A stretch of DNA of 64,000 bases from Sipunculus nudus (Eukaryota > Annelida > Sipuncula > Golfingiida > Sipunculidae), in assembly GCA_026874595.1 (NCBI GenBank), contig CM049311.1, forward strand, positions 54,069,676 through 54,133,675, written 5' to 3'. Below the pieces are notes generated by a model. The model saw only the letters and a program-made list of their open reading frames with translations, did no database searches and had not been told where the DNA came from. How positions within the stretch are numbered: the stretch's first letter is position 1; each line of letters begins with the position of its first letter. Below are positions 51,201-63,200 of this stretch, one piece after another. Both the position numbers and the translations under genes were made by a program.

Positions 51201-54200
51201 TGTCCACCAGGAGGCAGCACAGGACCTTCTCAGGTTGTTCATGTTGATACTGATACATGCTCAGTTCACATGCTGTAATGATATGTAAATTATTATCAAC
51301 CAGGAGGCAGCACAGGACCTTTTCATGTTAATGTCTGGACCCCACCTGGTGTACTGAGTGACCTCTTGACTATGGAACATCTATCAACAGGAGAAACAAT
51401 ATTTTTCACCCAATATGGGGGCCAATACAGAGAATCACTCTTATGCATAGGGGATAAATTTATACTATAAAAATGGTAAGGTAGGTGGCACCACCTGTCT
51501 GGTTGACAAGAAAACTCCAAGATGGATGTACATGCCAAATTTGAGACGCACACATTGAAGGACTCCTCAGATATGGGCAATTTTCATCAAATACAAATGT
51601 ACTTATGGACACCAGATAAAAAAAATGGCAGATGGCACCACCAGTCTTGCACACAAGATGGAGAAGGCTAAGATTTATGGTAAAAGCACAGTTTCAGATC
51701 AATACAGCATACCACTCCTACGAAGAGAGCATTAATTTATTCTACAAAAAGGGAAGATAGGTGGTGCCACCTGTCTTGTCTACGAGAAAATTTTCCATGA
51801 TTATTAGACATGCCAAATTTAATGGCAATACATTGAACCACTCTGGAGATATGAGCAATTTTCACCAAAAGCACATGTACAGATGGATGTAACAGCAAAA
51901 TGATTGCAGATGGTGCCACCAGTCTTATGAACAGGATGGAGGAGTCCCAGATCTATGGATATGCACAAATTCAGGCCAATAGGGCAAATCACTCCTCAGA
52001 AAAGGGCATTAATTTATTCTACAAAAACGGGAAGGTAGGTAATGCCACGTCTGGTTTAAGAGAAAACTTTCCAAGATGGATGGACATAACAAATTTCAGA
52101 CAAATACCTTTAACCACTCCAGAGTTATAAGCAATTTTCACAAAGAGCACATGTACAGATGGACGCCACAGCAAAACTAATGCAGATGGCACCACCAGTC
52201 TCGAGTAAATGATGGAGGAGTGCAATATCTATGGATAGGCACAATTTCAGGCCAATAGGGCAAATCATTCCTCAGAAAAGGGCATTAATTTATTATACAT
52301 AAACGGGAAAGTAGGTGGCCCCATCTGTCTGGTTTATGAGAAAACTTTCCAAGATGGATGGACATGTCAAATTTCAGACCAATACCTTGAACCACTCCAG
52401 AGAAATTAGCATTTTTCACCCAAAGCACATCTACAGATGGACGCCACAGCAAACAATTGCAGATGGTGCCACCAGTCTTGAATGCAAATTGGAGGTATCC
52501 AAGATCAATGTATATGTACAATTTCAGCCCAATCTGTCCATAAGTTTTAGACTCATAGCCACAGTACAAGTGGCAATGATGGGGTATTCAAAGGCAGGAA
52601 AACAAAAGAAAGACAGAAGGTTGTTTCACCTGTCTTCAGCAAAAGACAAAGCTATCCAAGATGTTTGGCCAATTTGATATTTGGACCAATCTATGCATCT
52701 GTTATTGGGATATTTATGATTTTGTGTGATTTTCACCATATATGGCAATATTCAAGGTCAAGGCCCCTTTCATAAGAAGGGTCATAACCCCAATTTAAAA
52801 ATACATCATCCCATAACCCATGTCTATGTATATGCATTATATGAAAGAAATCTGTTCATTAGTTTTTTACTTATAATGCTCACAGTATTGTTAAGTGGCA
52901 ATGAAGGGGGTTTTAAATGGCAAGAAAGCAAGTAAAGGATTACAGGTGGCACCACCAGTTTCTGGTATATGACAACACTATCCAAGGTCTTCTTTCAAGT
53001 TGAATTTTGGATCAATCCATGCAAGATTTCTTGAGATATTTAAGAATTTGTGTGATTTTCCCCAAAAATGGACCTATTCAAGGTCAAGGTCACTCTCCTA
53101 TAAAGGTCATGACCCCATTTTTAATAGGCTTCGTCCTCTCACCTGTATCTATGCACATGAAAAGTTTGGTAAAGATCCATAAAAATTTTTTGAGTTATCA
53201 CGTCCAAACAAAATCTTATGGCGGTGGAAGCGGCGGAGATGGCAAAACCGTGCCTATACCATAGTATCTCCAGACTTTGTCTGCCAATCCAATTATAACA
53301 TACTTTAAGTAGCATTGCATCCACAAAGAATGCTACATCAAAAGTCTGTAAAATCTCTATATTATACATAATTATAAGAACGCACTGTTATGAAGTAATC
53401 CTGGAATTTTCCTTTGTACAATATGTATTGCCTGAAGCATGTGTTGAATAAATCAATCTAAATGTGTGTCTGCTAACTGCAATCTGGAGTTTGAATTAGT
53501 CTCTAAGAGTACTGGTAAGTGATTTCACTTTTTCTAACAAATTGTTTTTCTGGATGCATGTGAACGCCACATGTTTGCTGTTTTCCTGGGTATTTTTGGG
53601 ATCCCAAAGAATGCAACCTTAAAACTTAAAGCATTGTTAAAATCTACCTGATGACATCAATTATATTCAAATCTTGGGAAAGTTACAAAATGACCTGAAA
53701 GTTAAAGGAACTCATGATCATGCCAATTTCAAATCAGCAAACTCACCATTATATACCTGAACGCTGAATCAATCATTTTTTTAAATAACTATAAATTGAT
53801 GCATGAGCTGACCTTTTGACCTGTAGAGAGAGAGGAACTGGTATTCTTCAAACATTACTTCATTTATAGCCTCCTGGATCGACTGAAAGTTAAAGCATGG
53901 CTCCGTAATCACAATCCCAGAATCCCTGGCATTAACCTGGAAAAGAAAAAAAAAATACTGCATAATTAATTCGATGAACTTTATCAGTCACTTGAATAGA
54001 CTGAATTTACCTATGCCACGTGATTTATATAATGTAAATATGATACATTATCATATTCTTAAAGAATACTTATGCCTAATACTTTAGACTCAGTCTCTCA
54101 CATTAAAAATCCCTAAAACTATGTATGTATGTATGCAGGTATATGTATGGTTGTTGTGCTGATACATGTAATAATTGTTATAACTAATGCGTACCTTTAC

Positions 54201-57200
54201 TCCTTCTTTGCCAAACATGTGATCCCATACTTGTTTCTCCAGCTCCCAGTTAACTAAGTACCCCTGGAAAATTCAAATATTAAGGCTGAGAAAGTGAGAC
54301 AATAAGAGTGCTACCAATACATACCAAAATTATCTCTTATACTGTTATATATTTAGTCATTATGGTGTTAGTGCATGTAAAGTATACAACCACAGAGCAG
54401 AAGTGAGTACTGAATGCCTTCTACATGTGATAATTAGTTTATTACTTCCCGTAATATAAAGCAAATTAAACAAGGGACCCATGGGTCACTGTGCTCAGCT
54501 GAAGTTCACCTTGAAGGTAAAAAATCTAAAATAATATCATTTGGAGATAAAGACTAGGAGGAAAAGGTAAGATAGGCCATGGCTGGTTGACATGATTGGT
54601 TTATATTGATAAGTAAGAATTAGAATTTGTTTCAAAAATATTTTGTGACCAAACCATGCAGATGATGGACAGACAGCTCATCATTTTATGTTTCATTCCC
54701 CTGAGGAAGGAATATGTTTCAATCAGAAATGAATTTTTTCTGATCCAATTATTTTTTTCCAATATCTTTTACACATTTTCAATTAACAAGTGACCCATGG
54801 GTCATGACGCTCAGCTGACTGGGAAGAGATTCGCAAAAGGAAATTTTATCATCAGAATGGTAGTATATACCCATTTAACTGAAGCATCAAACAGATTAAC
54901 CAACAGGCCAAGATTTAGTCTGTATTTATATATCTCAAAAATAGAAAAAATGTGTAAACTTTTAAAACTAGAATACGGGTAACCGACAAGTGACTACATG
55001 TATCTGCCAAAATCGGATAGTGAGGCATGGATTGAGTGGCAAGGGGAAATAGAGTGAGGTATGTTGCATATTAGCATGGATGTCTGCAGCCTAAATGTGT
55101 ATGTAGGTTGTGCCACCTACCACAAATCCAGAAAGCTGTCCAAGTTGTATACACCTGCAAAATTTTAGGCAGAAAAGTCAAACCACAACATGTATATGAG
55201 CGATTTTTGCCCATGGCAGACAAACAGACAAACACTGTGCAAAAATCTTTGCAGGTAACCCCTCCAGTTTTGTGTATGATAAAGACCTATGTGAGATCTA
55301 AACACATGCACAATTTTGGCCCAATCGGTCTAATGGTTCCTGAGATATGAGCTTGGATGTGTCCAGCGTTAACTAGAATGTAGGTGGCGCCACCTGTCAT
55401 AAAATCAAGAAAGCTGTCCACGATGTATAAACCTGCAAAATTTTAGGCAGTTATGTCGAACCACTCCAGAGAAATGAGTAATTTTAGGCCACAGCAGACT
55501 AACAGACAGACGCTGTGCAAACATTGTTACAGGTGGCGCCACCATTTTTTGTGTATGTTACAGAGCTATCAAAGGGCTACATTTGTATAAATTTTATTTC
55601 CTGATCGGTCAAACGGTTCCCCAGATATAAGCTTGGATGTCATCAGCGTGAACGTAGGTGGCGCCACCTGTCATAAAATCAAGAAAGCTATCCTGGATGT
55701 ATACACATGACGAATTTCAGGTGAATTAGTCAATTCACTGCAGAGATATGAGTGATTTTAACCCAAGGCAGATGAACAGATGGACACTGTGCAAACATGG
55801 TTACAGGTGGCGCCACCATTTTTTGTGTATGTTATAAAGCAATCCAAGGGCTACATTTGTATCAATTTTATTTCCTAATCGATCAAACGGTTCCCGAGAT
55901 ATGAGGGTTTATGAGTGGAAACAGACCCACAAATGGACACTGGATAGAGAGGAAAGGTCAGAGGTCAATGCAAATTGGTTAGGCACCAGTTCACATGTGA
56001 CCCGATAATAGGTGTAAGTTTGGGAAAAATCGGTCCATTAGTCTCCGAGGAGCTCTCTGGAAACGAACGCCGCCGCGGCGGAGGAACTCGGTCAAAAACA
56101 TAGTATCCGCAAAACTTCGTTTTGGCGGATACAAAAATACAGGTGGCTCCACCAGTCTGCAGAAACTAATAAAAACACTTAATGGTCAATATCCATGCAA
56201 AAAATCATGGTGATCTCTGCATTAGTTGTTCAGATACTTCAGTTTTTGTATCAAATTGTCCATTATTCTGAGGGATACTTCAGAGTCCTATAGCTTGAAG
56301 GATATGGGTAACAGAGACCTAATTTCAAGTTTCCACAGGCACCTTTCATGGGCCTCCTTGCATGACAAGAATGAAGATTCTAGGTCCAGTTGTTGCGATT
56401 TGTACCCTGTTGACAGATAACCACATCTTTAAAGGTCTCAAAAAAAAGAAAAAAATTCGTAAAAATTTGAAAAAAAAATAGAGGTGGCACACCCAGTCTG
56501 CAGAAACTGATGGAACAGCTCATGATCAATATGTATGCCGAAAATCATGACCATCAGTGTTGTAGTTATTGAAATACTGCAGTTTTTGTATCAAATTTTC
56601 CATTATTCTGGGGGGGGGGGGGGGTATTTTGGACCCATACAGCTTAAGGAAATATGGGTAACAGAGACCTAATTTCAAGTTTCCATGGAGACTTTTCATG
56701 GGTCTCCCTGTGTGTCAAGAATGAAGATTCTTGGTCCAGTTTTTATGATTTGTGCCCTGTTAACAGATGTTCATATCTTTAAAGGTCTCAAAAATACAGA
56801 AAAATTTCGTAAAAAAAAACGAACAAATACAGGTGGTGCCACCAGTCTGCAGAAACTTATGAAACACTCCATGATCAATATCCATGCAAACAATTATGGT
56901 TATCTCTGCATTAGTTGTTCAGATACTTTAGCTTTTGTATCAAATTTTCCATTTTTCTGAGCTGTACTTTGGAGTGCCATAGCTCAAAGGATATGGGTAA
57001 CAGAGACCAAATTTCAGGTTTCCATTGAGACTTATCAAGGGTCTCCCTGTGTGTCAAGAACGAAGATTCTAGGTCCAGTCGTTACAATTTGTACCCTGTT
57101 GACAGATAACTACATCCTTAAAGGTCTCAAAAATGGAGAAAACAATTCGTGAACATTGAAAAATACAGGTGGCGCCACCAGTCTGCACAAACTGATGAAA

Positions 57201-60200
57201 CATCTCATGATCAATATGTATGTCGAAAATCATGACCATCAGTGATGTAGTTAATGAGATATTGAAGTTTTTGTATGAAATTTTTGACTATTCTGGGGGG
57301 TAATTTTGGACCCCATAGCTCGAAGGATATGGGTAACAGATACCTAATTTCTGGTTTCCATGGAGACTTTTCGTAGGTCTCTCAGTGTGTCGAAAATGAA
57401 GATTCTAGGTCCAGTCGTTACGATTTGTGCCACGCTAACAGATGACAGCATCCTCAAAGGTCAATATGTATGCCAAAAATCATGACCATCAGTCAAGTAG
57501 TTAATGAGATATTGAAGTTTTTGTATGAAATTTTTTACTTTTCTGGGGGGTACTTTGGGGCCACATAGCTCGAAGGATATGGGTAACAGAGACCTAATTT
57601 CTGGTTTCCAAGGAGATTTTTTATGGACCTCTCAGAATCCCAAGTTACAAGGTTCTAGGTCCAGCGGTTACGATTTGTGCCTGGTTAACGGACGGACAGA
57701 CGGACGACGGACAAAGAGTGATCGCTATAGCTCAGATGACTTTCAGTCAGCTGAGCTAAAAACTAATGTCCCAGTGCACAGGTGCAAGGAATCAATGGCA
57801 GTTGGGGTGGGGTGGGGGGTGGGGGTATGGTAGGAATAACAACACTTCAGCATATACATACAGGGCAAACAAAGCCTGATCTTCAATTCTGCTAAGGCAG
57901 GAAAATAATGAACAAATGTTTGTATTAGATCCTCGTTTTATTATCAAATCATTTTTCTTATTTTAAGTTTATATTTTAAATCGATTCCAATATAATCTAT
58001 ATATCTTTATAAAAGTTTATTCACAATTCTAAATTGCATCATCATTAATCTCAATCAGATAACACCACATCATGCATACAAATGTATATTTATTTTTTAC
58101 AACAAAAATATATCTTTTTAATTTGCAAAACAATAAATATATAAAAAAAATAATACTTGATTCAGATTTTACAATATTAAAGTGGGCCCTTATCGATTAT
58201 TTGCTTCATATTTTATAACTTTATGCATACTTGATGGGCTTAATTATTTGTTAAAATCATTTGAAAAAAATTAATTTCTTTAAAAATGCCACATTAACAC
58301 GACATGACATCTTCTGGATTACCCCTTGAATTTTTTTTCAAGGAAAGTTTTTTATATTGGAGTGGAAACAGCATTACAATTAAGGAGATACAGATAAAAC
58401 AATAACAATTACTGGATAAAACTTGGTGGGTTGGGTTGGGGGGGGGGGGGATGGACAGTACTGTGAGTACACCTGTCACAGCAGGGGATCTCCCCTAGAG
58501 ACCGTAACAAATTAGGAACCATGGCATAGCTGACTTCCAGTGACCAGGAGTGACCAACCTTCATGTTGACAAAGCAAGTGACTGCAATAGAGCCTCAAGG
58601 AAAAATTCAATAATTAGCCTAACTTTCAAGCTTTTATTTTCAAATTTCAGATTTAAACAGATAAAATACTTATGTTTACATGCTGTGAAAATTAAATCAA
58701 CAGTAATCACAGGATAAAAATGTGCCAAGGTCAAATTTGGGCAAAATTTAAGGTACTGATTTTATTTTTAAGCTAAAAACTTAAAAAATTAAAAAATTCA
58801 GATCTAATTTTGGGTATACAATTGAAACTTAAATAGAAAAAGTTATATGCTTGGGAAAAAAGTCCCTTGATTCAAATTTTTTCATGTTGAATTAAAAAAA
58901 AAATTTTTCCTGATTTTTTACAGAGTCTTTTATGTTCAGGCCCATGACTTAAAGAAATTACACTTAATACACTTTATTTCTGGCATGTATATAGGAGATA
59001 TATAGGAGAATACTTCTGGAAAATATTAAGAAAAACAGATAAGTAGTTTTGATATTAGGCAGTCCTGAAGTGTGATAATATGTTTTGAATTTAAATTCGA
59101 GGTTTTTCCTTAATATCACAAAGGAACAAAGTCATATTGACCCAATTTTTAGTATGGTAGGAGATTTTTGGGACATCTAAGGGTATGCCAAATTTTGCAT
59201 ATGTAGGTCTAAAGGTTTCAAAACGTGCCAGTCTAACAGACTGACGGACGAATGACGGACACTGAACCTCACTATGGCTCAGATGACTTACAGTAAGCTG
59301 AGCTAAAAAGTATAGATCAGGGTTGGGGCCAGGTACCTAGGTACACAATTCAGAGTACCTGTACCTGGCTCTCATGAGTAGGAAGTACCTGGAACTAAAG
59401 TTCCTGTACCTGGTATAAGGTACTCAAAGATCATTTGTGATACTTGAAATGGACACCAGGCTTAGGTCAGTTACATGTACAATGCTGTGTTGCTGGTCAG
59501 GGCAGACACCTGTCTCAGACTTGAGTAATTACCTAGCATTAATCCCTTCTGCCTTTGAAGCTGAGTGGGCTAGGACAAGTTGCTGGTCTACTTCCAGCCT
59601 CTAAACAGGAAGTTCTTTGTGGCATTATGAGCACAAGTAAAAGCCAATCAGCAATGGATATGAATAGGGTTGCTCACATGTCCAATGTATATAGTGGTCT
59701 ACTAGTATATAAAGATTACAGATGAAGAGTAAATGAAGAATTGAAGATAATATGTATTAAATCCCTAAACTATTAGCTACAGGCTTAGATGAGAAAGGCA
59801 GTTTCCCTGAGTGAACTGTGACAAATTGCCAGCTCAAGCTACTGCACTGTGTGAACTCTTGACCAGCACCTGGCTAGACTGAATGAACATTTCACCTGTG
59901 CCTGGCTGCACAGAGTGAACTCTTGACCTAAACCTGGCTGCATTTCTTCCAATCCTGCGATGTGCCAAAACAATTTATAGAGCTGACATCTTCTTGGCTA
60001 ATAGCCAACTTCCAGGCAACTTCCAAGTGCTGCAATCTGGACACAAAAATGGTCCCTACTTGAAAGCACTTTGAAATAAAATTTCCCAATACAAAATGCT
60101 TTTCAGCACACTTTAATAAAAAAGAAATCCAGAATATATAAAAAATTATTACAGATGCACACTGAATGCAAAATTATAATACAGATTCATCTCACTGATT

Positions 60201-63200
60201 GCAAATTCTTGAATTAAGTTGAGTATGGATACCAATTATTTATAATCCATGTACAGCCTTCTTAATACAGCCAAAAAGAGCTGAATATCCATGACTGTAA
60301 CAATGCCTGATATGATGAATAATTTAAATCATAAATCATTTTTTTTAACTTTTAAAAAATATTCTTGTCAATATTAACCAAAGATAACCTGAAATCTAAA
60401 TGTCTAGTGGCATGATGTAATAGATGCTGATAAACTGGTGCCAGGCTAGATGTTACTGCTTCACACAGCTAACATATATGGTAAAATGCCTCAATTCAAT
60501 CTCCTTATTTCAGCCAAAAATCATTCATGTGGAACATTAAAAATAATTATTATAAGAATTATTATGGGGATTATTATTATTTATTCTTGTAAAATATTAA
60601 ATAAATAGGCTTCAGTGGTGTCAGTCAAAAAAGTTTTGCAGGTTTATAACTCATATAGGAAGATATACGCTCTTTACACAGCGCTTTACCTGTAGGGCTA
60701 CTTCCTATATCGTAAGGCGCTGTTTGTTATGACCTCGTATCCTGAATTGCAACACCAGAGGGGAGCACTGTATTTTTGTCCAATCAGATGAGACCTTGTG
60801 CTGGAAGACAAAGCCAAGCGAGGAATACACGGAGCCAATCATATTAATTTCTTTTTGAGTGACAGCTCATCCCCCAGCGTAACCGTCTGAACAGGCCACA
60901 GGCTCAGAGAGAATTGCCCCTGACGTGGTTTGCTTAGGGCCTTGGGCACATAGGATGCTCGGCCGGTGAGCTGTAATTCAAACGAAACGATACAACAAAG
61001 GCTGCGTGCACACCTCGCTGGCTGGTTTCAGTTCTGCAGACAACAGATACATGGCTACGCTAACACAGTCATAATGTCATAATCGAATCGGTCGATGATG
61101 CGAGAATGCAGAGGGAGCAAATTAAATTCGACCGGAAACTCATCAAGCGGCGCTTGAAGCGCGGCAATGGGCGGAGCCAGGATGCCTGTCGAGTGTTTGT
61201 TTATTGGCATCTGTTTGGCTGCTTGTCACATCGTACGCACGTTTATTTCAGTGGACAACAAACCGCCATCTGGTGTCTAAATATATCATAAACGGTCAAA
61301 GCTGGCAGCGTGAAAATCAGTTGCTTCTTTAGAAACGCAAGATTTCCGCTGCCTCGAGAGCGTAAGGAAGATATAGCAAACTGGCTAAGTTCAGCTTCTC
61401 GTAACTCAGCCAAAAAGGACTGAACAAACACCATTTGAACAAACTTAAATTATCAACATCTGAGGATAATTAATGTGTGAAATTTAAGATTTTGGCCCAT
61501 TGGTTTTTGAGAAGAAGATCTTGTAGCCATTGAGCTAAAATGGGCTGTCATGGCATATAAATGAATTCAGTTTTCCATAACTCAGCCAAAAGTCACTGAA
61601 TAGAGACTATTTGAACAAACTTCAGAAAGCAATACCCTAGGATAATTTCTGTGTGATATTAAAAAAATTGGCCATATGGTTTCAGAGAAGAAATTTTTTT
61701 GTAGCCCTTGGTATGATACAGGCACTGATGACCTATGTACAAAAAGTCCAATGCAGGTGGTGCCACAAATACCTCAATTTCAGATATGACTCATGTTACC
61801 AACATTGACATATAATTTGGTGATGATAGTTCCAGTCATTTCTGAGATTGAAATTTTAGTATGCTTTTTTGGACAGATGACTAAGTTCAACTTCCTGTAA
61901 TTGGCCAGAAATCAATGAAATGAAACCATTTGAACAAACTTGAGAGAGACTGTTTCTTGGATTATTTCTGTGAAATATTGCACAATTTGGCTGGACGGTT
62001 TTGGAGAAGATTTTTAAAGGTTTTTAAGCTTTTTCCCTATAAAATTTAAGTAAATGCAAGAAGCAAAAAAATAAACAAAATCTGATAGTATTTTAGTTGA
62101 CTGATTTTTAGGGAACATGTGAGCTTATGCGTTGGTGTGGCGTCAGCTAGGCTGTCCATGGATGGCAGCCTGCCGTCCTTGGCTGTAAGTCAGAAACGTC
62201 GGAGCTAGCAGCTCAAAATTTTTTTCTCTATAAAATCTAAATTAATGCAGATACCCAATAATAAGCTCTAGGGCAGCAAATTTCACTTATGACTAATTCT
62301 TACATGTAATTTGGAGCTGCTAGCTTGACGACACCTCACCATAGCATAAGCTAAAAGGTTCACTAAAAATATAGGTGGCGCCAACAATCTGCCCAAACTG
62401 ATGAAACACTCCATGATCAATATCCATGCAAAGAATCATGGTAATCAATGCATTAGTTGTTCAGATACTTGAGCTTTTGTATCAAATTTTCCTTTATTCT
62501 GGGGGTACTTCAGAGCCCCAGAGCTCAGATGTTATTGGTAGCAGAGACCTGATTTCTGGTTTCCAAGGAGATTTTTCATGGACTTCCCTAGATGTCAAGT
62601 AAGAAGATTCCAGAACCAGTGGTCATGATTTGTGCCTGGTTAACTGACAGACAGACGGACACCAGACAAAGAGTGATCCCTATAGCCCAGATGACTTTAA
62701 GTCAGCTAAGCAAATAAAATAAGCAATATCCCAGTTTTTTATGACAGGTTTTTTCATAAAGTTAGGTGAAGCTAGGTCCAGACTTTTTATAGATATAATG
62801 TGTTAATGTACAGACGACAGATGACACCACACCATCGCATCAGCTCACAGGTTCAGTAAAAGTCCATCTCTCATACTTATACATGTATATCCGCACATAC
62901 TGCATGCATGTACTCTGAACACTACATATTTGTAGTATTTGATCAAATAAAAAATACCTTTTGAAAAGGTAAGAGATAATAAAGTCCAGACAGATCCTTG
63001 CACTCATCAATCTGATCCCCGATAAATATCCTGTTACGGACATTCTTTGCCTTGATGACACAGTTTGGGACAAGTCTGAAAAACAGAATATGTTATATGA
63101 CAAATACACCATAACAAACTTAATAACCATGTTAGTTTTTTAAATGTAATATGTTAGTTTATGCATCCTGGTAAAAAAAAGATTTTCCAATGCTCACCAT

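Noticed and set aside
50672-51247. 191-codon plus-strand ORF
   Set aside because: Antisense reading of the 63-bp array and ACTR6 exon 5. The exon evidence is on the minus strand.
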